DNA of 64,000 bases from Heterohyrax brucei (lineage: Eukaryota > Chordata > Mammalia > Hyracoidea > Procaviidae), in assembly GCA_028571685.1 (NCBI GenBank), contig CM053140.1, positions 22,673,501 through 22,737,500 on the forward strand, in the 5' to 3' direction. A program made the translations under genes and the position numbers. Positions 1 to 10,952 of this stretch are shown here, piece after piece (the stretch's first letter is position 1; every line of letters starts with the position of its first letter). The notes under the pieces were generated by a model. The model did no database searches, was not told the origin of the DNA, and saw nothing but the letters and a program-made list of their open reading frames with translations.

Positions 1-140
1 TGGATGGACACAGTGGCAGCAACAACAGGCTCGGGCACAAAAATGACTGCGGACATGAAGCCAGACTGGGCAGTGTTCCGTTCTGTTGCGCTCAGGGGTC
101 ACTGTGAGTTGAAACTGACTCGACGGCACTAACAACAACC
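1..140 (+). mobile_element. RTE/BovB-like LINE, 3' end fragment
   Basis: Ends in 'gactcgacggcactaacaac', the 3' tail shared by afrotherian RTE elements and AfroSINEs, preceded by an RTE-like 'gggcagtgttccgttctgtt'. Cut by the window edge. Confidence 0.7.
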
Positions 141-199
141 AGAAGAGTGAACTGAAATGGGCTGGTACTGGTCTTTCTGAATCAAAAGAAAACAAATAT

Positions 200-330
200 G
201 GTCTACTGTAACAAGAATGCTAAATTAAAGAGGAACGGTATCACATTCATCATCAAAACAAACACTTCAAAATATATACTGAAGTACAAAACAACTGCCA
301 CCCATACTCTGTCATTAACCTCACAGATGC
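200..330 (+). mobile_element. RTE-like LINE fragment, 5' part of the ORF
   Basis: 'ttaaagaggaacggtatcac' and 'ctgaagtacaa' match the same blocks of the longer RTE copy at 13,790-13,865. Confidence 0.5.
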
Positions 331-539
331 AGGGTTGACAGCATATAGGAACATCATACAATACCAGGAATCATGGATTAGGCAAACGGCTACACACAGT
401 TTTGATGGGAAACCACAGGTACAAACATGACAGATACCAAGGAAGGAACTGCGCAGTTCTCTATTACACTCTCAAACCCAGAAACAGAGCATCATCCTCA
501 AACAGATGGGTATGGGAGAGACTGTCCTTCTGACCAACT

Positions 540-1000
540 CAATCCACATTCTTTGCATGTCTACTGGCCCTTTTTCCTTGCTGAAGCTAAGTCATAGAGG
601 GGGAGGGGTTGGCAGGTTCAGCAGCTCCTACTGCTCAGGAGATGCACGGTGGTACCAGCACTTTTTGTTCAGGAGATGTGGAGAGGTGTCTCAATACAGG
701 GAGGTGGAGGCCTTTAATTCTCATTGGATGAGGTGCTGGCTGATGCACAGTGGCTGGAACCATGAGTTGGGAGGATGAAGAAGGGGTGGTGAAAGACATT
801 CAATGGGGAGGCCACGGGGTCACAGTGCAGATGGTGGCTGGACTACCACAGTAGTGATTCCCTTCAAGGAAGAAACATCCTCATCTATTAGGGATCAAAG
901 GACAAATATCTGCCTCCTGCCCAGAAGAAAAGAGACCTTACTCAAAGCTTTCTAATCCGAGAAGCCTAGCTGGAAGTCTGCATGTCAGGTAGGTAGATAT
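540..1000. repeat. Segment duplicated at 6,315-6,680, copy 1
   Basis: Matches 6,315-6,680 in order: 'gaggggttgg' with 'cagcagctcc', then 'gaaagacattca', then 'tttcaaggaaga' or close variants, then 'atcaaagg'. The second copy lies directly upstream of the intact kinase promoter. No coding potential was recognised. Confidence 0.5.
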
Positions 1001-2389
1001 CTGCTCTAACAGGACCCACCCAGCCATGGGTAGGAGACCACCACCCCAGCAAGTCCTCTCTCTGGACACAGACACTGTCCCTGTCCAGAGTGTAAGAGCC
1101 AAGATGGGTGACACCACAGGTCAGCTGGTTCAGCTCTCAGTGAAGTTTCCCTCTATCCAGCCTGGGGCCTTTAAGGACAGGCCAGAGTGTGCAGATGGCA
1201 TCCACTCTTGGAGCTTCCCTGTCCTCCTTGAGCCCGTGGAGGGAGAACGAGGGGATGACCACAAATGGTGCTTCCAGAGTGGAGTCCTGAGAGTTTTGGG
1301 GGGCAGAGTAGAAAGGGGCAAGAGAAAATGAGACAGGTGAAGACTTGGACTTGTGATTAAAGCAACACATAAAACTTTTTTGTCTGGAGAGAAGCCCTTG
1401 AGACAGAATTGAAGACCTAAAGGAAGTATCCTAAATGGTCACAACAATTACAGGAGTTCTGGGAGCTGTAGAATGATACCAGGGAAGAGGTAGTCCTGCT
1501 GAGGAGCTCCGCAGAACCTAAGAGTGGTAGTGGGGACCAGGAAATGCCTTGGCCCTGGAGCAAATGCCTCCCGAATTCCATCTCCACTGTGGAGGCTGAA
1601 TCTGTCAAGGCAGAGGGGACTGACCAAAGGCCTTAAGCCTGGGATCCCTTGACATGGTCCTGCTAGGTGTCTTTTCAAGAACTCCCACCTAAGTGAGACC
1701 AGTGTTCAGTCAGAGTGGACAGTTTCAGCACTGGTCCTACTGAGCAAGCTCCTGAGCTTGGGAGACAAGAAGAAGAGATGAAGAGGAGGGCTCAAGGGGC
1801 TAAGGGAAAGTGTGGGCAGGGATGAGCGGGGTGTCAAGTGGACAGCACTGTCCTCTCTCCAGGCGCTGCTGAATCCTGTCATCTGAGGTGAACTTTGTAG
1901 TACCCAGGTGTCCCATGTCATCCATGTAGCACAGGTTGGTGATGGTGACGTTGCAGGTGAACAGAACCAGGGCAGGTTGAAGAGTGGCACTGGAAAGGAA
2001 GAGCAAGTTTTCCCTGGGGACCACAGTAATGGCCAAGGTTGCCTAGGACCCTGGTCAGAAGTGACAGCAGTAGACTAAGTACAGCCATTGGCTGCAAGAG
2101 TTGAGGAAGAGAACAAAGATTTTGGGAACCCAGACTTCTTCATTCAATGAGCGCTAACGGAGCAGACATGGGTTCAAAGCAATGTGCAAGCATACAGGAC
2201 AAAGGCACGGTGTTATTGACTGTACTCTAATGACACAAAATTTGTGCTGAAATCCTAACCCTCATGCCTGTGAATCACAGGCATCCAATGTGACGCAGCA
2301 GAACAGCCTCCATAGAGTTCTTTTAGGCTAACATCCTAAATTTTTAAGTTATTTGGCTGAAAATCATTTCCAAATTTGCAGTAGTAAAG
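1001..2389. other. Unclassified sequence
   Basis: Several short ORFs on both strands, none with a recognised domain. The minus-strand ORF 1,800-2,036 includes LVLFTCNVTITNLCYMDD, which looks extracellular (N-glycosylation sites, Cys) but has no splice context I can support. Confidence 0.35.
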
Positions 2390-3015
2390 TAACAGGGAAC
2401 AGCCGGAAATTCAAGCCTGATTCAGACAAAGGTTGGACAACAAGAGATCCCACTGCTGATGACAGATGGATCTTGACAGGAAGCAGAGAACACCACAAAG
2501 ATGTTGATCCATAGTTTACCAACTAAGCAAAAGCATTTGACTGGGTGAACTGTAACAAATAATGGAGAACTCTGGAAAAAATAGAATTCCAGAACGCTTC
2601 ACCGTGCTCCTAAGGAACCGGCGCATAGAAACAGACAAGTCACTCTGACACAACAAGGGCATACTGCATGGTTTAAAATCGAGAAATATTCCATCAAAGT
2701 TGTATCCTTTCCCACTTATTCAGTCTGTATGCTCGGCAATTATTCTGAGAAGCTAAACTATACGAAAAAGAATGCACCATCATGAGTACAGAAAGACTCA
2801 TTAACAAATCTATGATATGCATATGATACAACCTTGATTGCTAAAAGCAAATAGAATTTGAGGTGCTTACTGATGAAGACTAAAGGCTACAGCCTGTGGT
2901 GTGGACTGCACATCGACATAACGAAAACAAAAATCCACACGACTCGATCAGTAAGCAGCATCACGATGAATGGACAAAACACTGAAGTTGCCAACGATGT
3001 CATTTGACTCAGATC
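2390..3015 (+). mobile_element. RTE/BovB-like LINE, reverse transcriptase part, decayed
   Basis: Matches the RT regions at 12,820-13,260 and, inverted, at 41,400-41,760: 'cagatggatcttgacagg', 'gcaaaagcatttgactggg', 'agaattccagaacgctt'. It is full of stops. Confidence 0.75.
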
Positions 3016-3035
3016 CATGATCAGTATCCATTAAA

Positions 3036-3190
3036 TTTGTTCATCTTAGGTGCCATCAAGTCAAACCCGACTCACAGCAATCCTGTGAACAGAAGGTAAT
3101 TCTTCCTGGTCTTGGGCTGTGCCCACAAGGGTTGTTAAACCTCAGCCTGTTGTTGCAGCTATAAAGTTAACAGTTGTGACACATTACACT
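3036..3190 (-). mobile_element. RTE-like LINE 3' end, minus strand
   Basis: 'taggtgccatcaagtc' then 'ctcacagcaatcctgtgaac' is the reverse complement of the RTE 3' end, as at 40,553-40,680. Confidence 0.6.
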
Positions 3191-3211
3191 GGGAAAACTG
3201 GATGCAGATGA

Positions 3212-3682
3212 TGTTTTAGTCAGCTAGGCTGCTCTAACAGAAATACCACAGAGTGGATGGCTTTAACAAAGAAAGATTTATTCTTACACAGTCCGGTAGG
3301 TTGCAAGTCCATATTCAGGGTGTCCGCTCCAGGGAAAGACTTTCCCCTTGACGGCTCTGGAGGAAAGTCCGGTATTGCATCAGTCATTGTTCAGGGAGTG
3401 TCCTAACGCAAGCCCGGTGCTGCTTGCTTGATGGTAGGGAGGTTCTCAAATTGTCCTTGGTTCTTTTTCCTTTTATTCCTTGCAAGCTAAAAGCATTAAG
3501 GGTGGGGCAAGCCATACTCCAGGGAAACTTCCCCCATAACAGGAATTCACAGCCCCACCCTAATCCTTTAACATACAGGTTAGCAAAACCACACAATGGA
3601 GTACAGTCCCAAGATACTGGGAACCATTTCCCAGCCACGTGGCTGCACACATTTTTGGGGGGACACAATTCAAACCATGACA
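3212..3682 (-). mobile_element. Solo MaLR/ERVL-type LTR with GATGA target duplication
   Basis: On the minus strand it starts TGTCATGGTTTGAATTGTGT and ends CTAAAACA. The 5 bp on either side are identical (GATGA at 3,207-3,211 and 3,683-3,687), the duplication size expected for MaLR LTRs. Same subfamily as the LTR at 22,198. Confidence 0.8.
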
Positions 3683-3849
3683 GATGACCTCCTTAAATCT
3701 TGAAAAGCAAACACAGGACTCCGATGACAAAGATGTAGTGTCATGGATCGACTTGAGCCAAGATGCATACTCGTCAACAGGATCTACTTATGCCTCATAA
3801 TTCACTCTAACCTTTGTCTAAAGACTTGGGTTAAGGAATCATTTTGCTT

Positions 3850-4300
3850 GTGGGCTAACAGAGAGTCTGATGACCATGTATTCTGGGGTCTCCTCAGGCT
3901 CAGACAGACAATCGAGTCTCATCGTTCTACTAGAATTTCCGTTCTCCACCCCACTTTTCTCCCACTTCATCAGAATCTCTGTTGCTTTCCTGGTCACAGC
4001 AGTCACTGGTGGTGGCCTGGCACTGTCCAGTTCTTCTGGACTCTGGCTGATAGACTCTCTGCTTTAGGTGGTCCTTTCCATCTCTTGGGCTTCTCTTTTT
4101 CTCCTGTCTTTGTGTCCTTGATACTCCTTTGCTCTAGGTGGGTGATGGCCAATTAATACATCTTAGCTGTGTCTTGCTTTTAAGACTCATCACCGAAGTA
4201 GGATGCAGAATATTTTCTTAAACTTCGTTACGCCAGTTCACTTGGATGACCGCTGAAACCATGGACCACACGCTCCAAACCCAGTTACCATGTCCCTCGA
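3850..4300 (-). mobile_element. LINE-1 3' UTR fragment, minus strand
   Basis: Reverse complement of the afrotherian L1 3' region seen in plus orientation at 52,690-53,830. Blocks such as 'tggtggtggcctggcac', 'cagttcttctggactctgg' and 'taggatgcagaatattttc' are typical. Confidence 0.65.
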
Positions 4301-4570
4301 ATGTTTACTTATCTAAAGGAAATCTCTCAGCTTTTGCTTAAATCCTGTTGGGCTGATTTCCTTCACTGTGTGGACCAAATGACTTCTGAGGTACAAAAAA
4401 AAAAAAAAAACAGATTCAGTGCAGAGACAAACCAGACTAAAGTCAGATGCCATGTGCAGTTTGCCAAGGAAGTAACACTGCGGCTGTGAAAGCTGACAGT
4501 GACCCAAATTTTCCCTGGAGATGAGAAAGAGACAGCCTTTCCCTACAACCACTATCTTGGTCATCCACAT

Positions 4571-5061
4571 TGTTACAGCAGAAATATCACAAGCGGATGC
4601 CTTTCACAAAGAGAAATCTCACGGTCTAGCAGGCCTCAAGTCCAAATTCAGGATGCTGACTCAGAGGGAAGACATTCTATGTCTCCTCTGGAGGTTAAGT
4701 CCTCAACACCAGTCTGCCTTGGGTTTAAGGGCATCTCAATGCAGGAACTTAAGATCCAAAGGACATGATCTGATCCTGGCACTGCTGTTTTGGTGGTGGG
4801 TGTTGCAGTAGCAGGTCCCCGGCTCTCTCTACTCATTATTTTATTTTGCCAAAGAGACTGCTTAGGACACTATCCCATCCTGTAGATCTCATCCACGTTA
4901 AGTACTAATAATCCATTTCATTACATTATAGTAACAGGACCTATAACACCCAGGCAAGTCACATCTGGTGACAAAAGGCAAATCATCACACAGTACTGGG
5001 ATTATGACCTAGCCAAGCTGACAGATGTTGGGGGCGGTGGGATCCAATTCAGCCTGTGACA
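4571..5061 (-). mobile_element. MaLR-like LTR, minus strand, older
   Basis: Left edge TGTTACAGCAGAAATATCAC and right edge GGATCCAATTCAGCCTGTGACA resemble the inverted ends of the other MaLR LTRs here. No clear target duplication remains. Confidence 0.5.
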
Positions 5062-6314
5062 GTCAGTGCCCTGAATCCAGAATTCAAGCCTCCTATATTG
5101 GGAGAAAAAAAACTGGGCTCTTTAAACCCACGCATTTGTAACAGTTCTGCTACAGTGGCATTAAGAAACCAGAACATGCCTCAGTCAAGGTACTGTGGCC
5201 AGGGCAGTGAGCAGGCCATTAAACTCCAGAGTGAGCCAGGGGCAGATAACTTCAGGGGGGCACCCAAGCCAAAGACTCAGAAAAGTTCACAAAACAAGTA
5301 CCACTGCAGGTGTCATCATAATAAGCCTTAACAGTTTGGTAGCTGGCAGCCAACCAAGAGAAAATGTCCTCCAGACAGGAGGAAGAGGCTTGGCAAAGGC
5401 CTGGTGGAGGGGCAGAGCAGCTGCGTTTAAGACACCGTAAGTCCTTGCACTGTGGCCACAGTAAATTAGACCTGGGATGAGAAGAATCCTCTGAGCCCAG
5501 AAAGGGGGCTAGGACTATCCAGAACAGAGGGCTGGCACCACTTGAGGTCAGGTGGACCAATCCAAAATTGTCAACAAGCCAAGAACTAAGAAGACCTATG
5601 TAGGCTAGAGTGCTTATTACTGCAGTCATCACAGTGGAAGATAAAGGACGGCCATGCAAAGTTTTAGATGATGCAGAAACACCCAAGTCTTGCAAGATGG
5701 ATTGAGGTGGTAAGTGACAGGCAAGGAGGGCCAAGGTTGGCACTTGTATCTCTGTGTTTGGTGATCAAAGGGCAGGTTACGAGGACCAGTGATGTCTTCA
5801 GGATACACATGTTCAAACCGAGCAGTCTGAGGTCCTAAGAGGTGGACAGACCATGTGTCCAGAGCCAGCGTGGGATGTGGAAACTAGACACTCAGCAGAA
5901 TCCACATAAATGCATGAACGGCCTCAAAGACAAAGAGTGAGCAGTGAAGGAAGAAAGGGTTTGGCACAACACAGCGGCAGAAGTGATTTTGTCCTCAGTA
6001 ACAGCCTGAGGCATTTCCTACCGTGGACTTCTTGAGGAGAGCTGGTGTCAGGGAGGTGGCTGTGAAAGGGAGAGGATGTCACAGCTGCTAGAGAAGAAAC
6101 ACGAGGGTGGAAATCCAAGGAGCCCTGTCCCCAAGGAAACTGCACTGTGTGGTAGGGCTGGTGCAGCGGGGAAGGACACGTCCAGTTCTCTCATCCTCCT
6201 CTCAGCATGAGGAAACGGCATCTTCCTCAAGAAGCTGGGCACCCCCGGCTCTGCCATCCCCAACTCAGCTCCTGTTTTATACATATATCTTGGACACTTT
6301 TCCTTCCTGATGGT
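5062..6314. other. Unclassified sequence with a 163-codon minus-strand ORF
   Basis: 5,252-5,743 on the minus strand is the longest unexplained ORF here. It has a possible hydrophobic stretch (VMTAVISTLAYIGLLSSWLV) but no recognised family and no promoter or splice context. Probably chance; noted because of its length. Confidence 0.3.
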
Positions 6315-6680
6315 AACCAATGTTGGCATAGAGGGGTTGGAAAGTCCAGCAGCTCCCATTGTTCGAAGAAGTGGGTGGCACCAGGCACATGAGGATATGG
6401 AGGTCTGTAATACTGAGTCCCACTGAGTGTAACCTGCTGATGGTACAGTGTGGAAGGGGGACGGAAAGACATTCAGTGTGGCATAAACAGCTTCCTTACA
6501 GTAGACACGGTTGCTGGACCATCACAACTGGGAATTCTTTCAAGGAAGACAGAGCCCCCACCTGGTGAGGATCAAAGGCTACATACCCTCTCCTCATAAA
6601 GACATGGAGGCTTTACCCAAAGCACTCTGAGAGGCCCAGAAGGACGTCTGAATGTGGGGCTGATACCTCCTCCAGCAGGA
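6315..6680. repeat. Segment duplicated at 540-1,000, copy 2 (upstream of the kinase promoter)
   Basis: Partner of 540-1,000. It ends where the RTE fragment at 6,690 begins, about 430 bp upstream of the TATA box. Confidence 0.5.
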
Positions 6681-6689
6681 CCCACAGAC

Positions 6690-6925
6690 ACCCTGGAGGC
6701 GGTGAACACTAACAACCGAAGACTAGACAAGTTGTGGGATGACATCCAAGAAGTTACACCTGAAGAAAGCAAGACGTCACTGAAAAGACAGGAGAGAAAG
6801 AAAAGAGTAAAATGGATGTAGAGGAGACTCTGGGACTTGCTTTTGAATAGCGACCAGCTAAGCGAAAGGAAGAAATGAGCAAGGGAAACACAAACATGGG
6901 AATCAATACAAGCAAAGAACAGTTC
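6690..6925 (+). mobile_element. RTE-like LINE fragment upstream of the kinase promoter
   Basis: 'gacaagttgtgggatgacat' and 'cctgaagaaagcaag' match other RTE copies (14,446 and 26,370). The same fragment in the same place precedes unit B, so it was inserted before the gene was duplicated. Confidence 0.65.
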
Positions 6926-7108
6926 TATGGAATTGATTCCATACACACACCGACACACAAAGAGACATATTTTTCTTTTGGAAAAAACGCTTCAAGGATT
7001 CTTGAGACCAAAGAGACAGAGAACACAGTGTGAAGGATCCCCAGTCTTGATTGGTCCATTTCTTGCAGTGACTTCATAAGGAGCCAACTGCTGGCAATTC
7101 CAAGGCCC

Positions 7109-7116
7109 TATATAAG
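7109..7116 (+). promoter_or_regulatory. TATA box of the Smok-like gene
   Basis: TATATAAG sits about 30 bp upstream of a likely transcription start near 7140 and 400 bp upstream of the chosen ATG. The surrounding 6,960-7,195 segment is clearly similar to 26,600-26,830 upstream of pseudogene unit B, where the matching position reads GACATCAG and the box is lost. The start site is inferred from spacing only. Confidence 0.6.
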
Positions 7117-7199
7117 TTCCAGGCAACCTAGGTCTGTGGTCCGTCTAGCGAAGGCAGCTGTTTCAGTGACCTGAAAGACTGTGACCCCACTTAGCTCAT

Positions 7200-7470
7200 T
7201 TGTCACTTTTAGTATTGTTTTGCTCATTTTATATTTTATCTTTTTTCATCTTTTATTAAGTTTTTAGGCATTACTTGGTTACTCATTCCTGTTATTTACT
7301 TAGTTATTTACATACTTTACTTATTTACATATTTACTTAGTTATTTACTTATTTATTCACTTGTTTAGTAATTTACTTGTTATTTATTGACTTGTTTAGT
7401 TATTTATTGACTTATCTACTTGTATTTTTATATAGTGTATTTATTTACAATACTAAGATAGGAGGTGTGG
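7200..7470 (+). repeat. T-rich low-complexity tract in the 5' leader
   Basis: Degenerate tandem TTATTTACTTAG-like units fill the leader between the inferred start site and the ATG. Unit B lacks this tract: there the equivalent distance is about 150 bp instead of 370 bp. It therefore looks like a local expansion specific to the intact copy. Confidence 0.7.
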
Positions 7471-7515
7471 TGAATACTCAAGAGTGTTTATCACACAGAC
7501 AGACATACAAGAGAG

Positions 7516-10500
7516 ATGGGAGCTAAGTCCTCCAAACCATCTCGGACTTCTCGAGTCAGACCGCAGGTTCCCACTGGGCACCTAAGGGATGATGAAGGTG
7601 AGTGACTGCATGCAGACATTTAGGCAAGGGAAGAGCGGAGGAGTAATTGTGGAAGAACACACGGAATTCATCGTGGGCATATGGGGTGGTCAGCCGGAGC
7701 CCCGTGGGGGTATCTGGGATTCTCCCAGACCCTACTCCCACCCCAAACCCCATCCCCATGGTGATTATCTGGACAGAGGTTCAATGATGGGTGCCTCTCT
7801 GTTCCGTGAGCTGGGGAGAACTGGAAACAAGCCAGGCAGAGACTTGATCCTGTTTTCTCAGACCAGTGTCTGGTGTGTCACCTTCCCTCCTCAAGGTTTC
7901 TCAGCGTCACTAGTTGATACAGAATTTCCCTGGGGTCGGGTAGGGCCAAGAAGCAAAGGCTTTGTGAAAAACAGACATACGGAAAAAAGGAGGAGGTCTC
8001 ATCTAGCTTCATCCACTACCTTTTCATTTTCTCATCAGATCGTGCGGATATTGTCTCTTCCACCATTAGCTTGTCTTATTCTTTTTGGTCAGAACTTTTA
8101 CTCATTTTCTTTCATTTCTTTGCTATTTTACCAAGTATTTGGTTTTCCCTTTATTTCTTCAATGTCTCCTTTTTCTGGGTACTTCCTTCTACTTATTAGT
8201 CATTTTACTATCATGCTATTTCCTCATTTTGTATCTTTTCTCTTTATTCTTTTCTTTTTCTTACTATGATTGAATGAAAATGTACATTCCCACATAAATT
8301 TGCATGTTTACCTATATGCAGCTTCCACTGCTATCCCTGCACGGTGACAGCACACTCTTCCTCTAGGCTCCATACACGTCCTATCCTCCCAGTAGTCTCC
8401 TATCTCCTCCTCTCCACCCACTCCCCTTCCTCCAGTATGAGGTCAGCAGGATAACATCTTGTAGATGCATAGAGCCATAAAGTACCCACAAAGTATGGTC
8501 ACTCTACATCACCAAGTGGAATCTACTGCTGTCGGAAGAGTGGACCTACATTATGATTTATGGACAGGGGCAGCATCAGGGCCAGGGGCGATGCTCCCAG
8601 GGGAACCCTAAAGCTCCTGGACCATCAACTGCTGTCTTTTAGTGGAGATCTCAGGGTGCACCCCTATTTATTCTTGTGTTGCCGGTGAGGCCCTTTCTTG
8701 TTTATTGCCTTTTCTTCACATTTTCTCACTTACTGTTGTGTGTTTACATAGAGAATTTATCTTGTCTATGGTTTACCTTTTGCCATTTCAGTCTTCACTT
8801 TCCATTCCCTCCTTTTGCTTTCCTCATTTCCCCTAATTCATACACCTCTCCCCTTTCTTCTCTGTATCCCTCTCCTCATTCTTTGCTTTCTTTTTACCAT
8901 TCTTTTCTCATTTCTCCATTGTATGTTACATTTTCTCTTTTCTATACTTTTTCAAGTTTCCTCTTTATTTTAGTTAATTTTCTTATTTCAGTTTCCTCCC
9001 TTCTTTAATACCCCTTCAAACTTGTAGTTTATTATTTCCCTAATTTCTCAATTTTCATTTTATTCTTTTCACTTCTTTTTATTCTGGTTAGTTTCATTTC
9101 ATGGATTTCATTTTCCTATTATTTTTTTGACCTCGTTCAACTTTTTTAAGTCGTAATGTGTTTTTTTCCCATTTTTAAAGGACATTCTATCTTTATGTCC
9201 TCAGTTTTTTCACATCTTGGGAAATTTTTAGTCACTTCATTTCCCATTAGTTTTACATGTTTACTGCTGTTCTCACCTTTTCCATTTTAATCCTACCACA
9301 AGGTCACCTCTCATCCCAAATCCCAAGAGGCCCTCACACCACACCCAACACGTCTCAGGGCACCTCAGCTGCTTCTGCTGAAGAGGAAGTGTATGTGGGG
9401 CACTACCATCTGCTCACCACCATTGGCCAGGGGGCATTTGCCACAGTGAAGTTAGCCCAGCATACCATCACTGGCCAAGAGGTGGCCATTAAAATGCTGC
9501 ACAAGAGGCAAAGTACATCCATCCTCTTTGACCAAGAGATCAAAATAATGAAGAAACTCTGTCATCCTCATATTGTAAAGATGTTTCACACTATAGAAAC
9601 GGAGAACCTTCTTGGCATGGTCTTGCAGTACATGAGGGCAGGGCACTTGGGGGATTATGTAAAATCTCACGGCTCCCTCAGTGAAAAGGAGGCTCAAACC
9701 ATTTTTCAACAATTGGTCTGGGCTGTAGAGTTTTGCCACAACCAATGGATCGTGCACAGAGACATAAAACCCGAAAACATCCTGTTAGATGACCCAAACA
9801 ACATCAAACTGGCCGACTTTGGTTTTGCAACACAATTCACCAAGGGGAGGAAGCTCGACACCTTTTGTGGCACTTTGCCTTATTGTGCCCCAGAAATCAT
9901 ACTGCAAAATCCATACCATGGACCCCCTGTGGACGTGTGGAGCCTGGGAGTCACGCTGTATGTGATGCTAAGTGGATTTTTGCCGTTTGATGGCAACACC
10001 ATCAGTGAGATAGGAAATCAAATCCTGGCCAGAGAATACATTATTCCTGGCCACATGTCTTCTCGATGTGAAAAAATGCTGAGGAAAATATTTACTTATA
10101 ACCCCAAAAAGAGAGCCACCTCACAAGCCATCCTACAACATCCATGGATGAAGATGGATGACAATGAGAACCAAAAGGTACGTGTGCAGCCACCCTCAGA
10201 CCATCAGGACTCACAGTGCATTGAGGCCATGGGGGACATGGGCTACAGGCAGGAAGAGATTCGTGACTCACTGCTCAATCCAAAAGATGATAACATCATG
10301 ACCACCTCTCCGATGCTACGTCAGAAGACATCTGAGACCCAGAGTCATGTCGCTACCCTGGAACCCAAACCCGCAGCACAACGCACGGACAGCCACACCT
10401 CTTTCACCTCCCATAAGGTACATCCCACCATCTATGTGAAAACCAAACAGCAGAGTTACAGTCTACCTGCCATTCCCAACTACAATTACCACTACCACAG

Positions 10501-10930
10501 TCCACTGAAGACTCTAGCTTCCAGAAGGAAGGGGGCCTCCATGGGATGTTTGTCTCCCTCAGTTCCCCTTGAACAGTCCTTCCCACTACGACCCAGAGTA
10601 GCCTGGGCAGAGCCAAAAACACAGACCAAAACGGTGTGCCAGGCTCAAAACCAGTGCACTGGAACAACCGACCCGTGCATTCCCGCGGCTGCCTCCTCTG
10701 CCCAGCCCAGTAAGAAAGGCAGACCTCCAGAGGAAATCCCATTGCCACACACAGTGACAACACTAACCTCTGTCAACAATGAGCATGTGCGAGATGCACC
10801 CGACCAGACTGCCACTCCAGCCCCTCCCTCAGTCAAGACCCAGGACCAACAGGACACCACTGGCCGATGTTTGAAGTTTATCAGAAAATATCTTTGTTGT
10901 CTTTGCATGAAAAGACAGCAGAAGCAGTAA
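7516..10930 (+). CDS. Sperm motility kinase-like (MARK/Smok family) Ser/Thr kinase, two exons, intact
   Basis: Spliced CDS join(7516..7597, 9303..10930) gives 569 residues with no internal stop. In spliced numbering: N-terminus [10 protein letters not shown], which fits an N-myristoylation site; a linker; and a kinase domain at about 62-310. The P-loop GQGAFATV starts at 69, the VAIK lysine is K91, HRDIKPEN puts the catalytic Asp at 181, DFG starts at D199, and the T-loop [14 protein letters not shown] has Thr214, the residue LKB1 phosphorylates in MARKs. A UBA domain ([14 protein letters not shown]) lies at about 330-357. A 200-residue linker follows, ending in [13 protein letters not shown]. 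The start was chosen because ATG 7516 has G at -3 and +4 and its exon splices in frame. Family knowledge: Smok kinases are testis-expressed, MARK-related and act in sperm flagellar signalling. The KA1 domain is missing from the ORF. The exact orthologue is unknown, so no symbol is given. Confidence 0.82.
7598..7603 (+). promoter_or_regulatory. Splice donor of coding exon 1
   Basis: GAAG|GTGAGT matches the mammalian donor consensus well. The exon ends after one base of a codon (phase 1). Joined to the acceptor at 9301-9302, it makes a Gly codon and keeps the kinase frame. The donor region is conserved in unit B as AAAG|GTGATT at 27,005-27,014. Confidence 0.8.
8277..8690 (-). mobile_element. 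LINE-1 3' UTR fragment in intron 1 of the Smok-like gene
   Basis: Closely matches 50,745-51,175: 'cctatatgcagcttccactg', 'gggcagcatcagggccaggg', 'cttttagtggagatctca'. The first intron of unit B lacks it, so it inserted into the intact gene after duplication or was lost from B. Confidence 0.7.
8690..9302 (+). promoter_or_regulatory. Pyrimidine-rich intron end and 3' splice acceptor
   Basis: About 600 bp of strongly T/C-rich sequence ends in CCTACCACAAG, the acceptor of coding exon 2. A similar T-rich stretch ends in the same CTACCACAAG before unit B (28,530-28,963). Apparent ORFs inside this stretch, rich in Phe, Leu and Ser, are composition artefacts. Confidence 0.7.
9303..10930 (+). CDS. 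Coding exon 2 of the Smok-like kinase (kinase, UBA, linker, Cys tail)
   Basis: This exon carries the whole kinase and UBA domains. An ATG at 9257 is in the same frame, but the 15 residues it would add are translated from the pyrimidine-rich intron end and the acceptor itself. The decayed copies conserve the same CCACAAG|G or ACACAAG|G boundary (28,963 and 33,730) with unrelated sequence before it, which supports the exon starting at 9303. A gene predictor that sees only one exon would report 9257-10930. The stop codon is at 10928-10930. Confidence 0.85.
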
Positions 10931-10952
10931 TGACATCCCAGCTGACGATCAG

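Noticed and set aside
7589..8269. 226-codon plus-strand ORF after exon 1
   Set aside because: It overlaps the exon 1 donor and reads into intron sequence with a T-rich, low-complexity end. Its frame differs from the kinase.
8676..9008. 110-codon Phe/Leu/Ser-rich ORF
   Set aside because: Translation of the pyrimidine tract; composition artefact.
9257..9302. ATG at 9257 as the true start, with a hydrophobic [15 protein letters not shown] leader
   Set aside because: These codons are the end of the pyrimidine-rich intron and the acceptor. The decayed copies share the boundary but not this sequence, and exon 1 supplies a better start in frame.
9452..10908. Minus-strand ORFs opposite the kinase exon
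   Set aside because: Shadows of the strongly coding plus strand with no recognisable domain.
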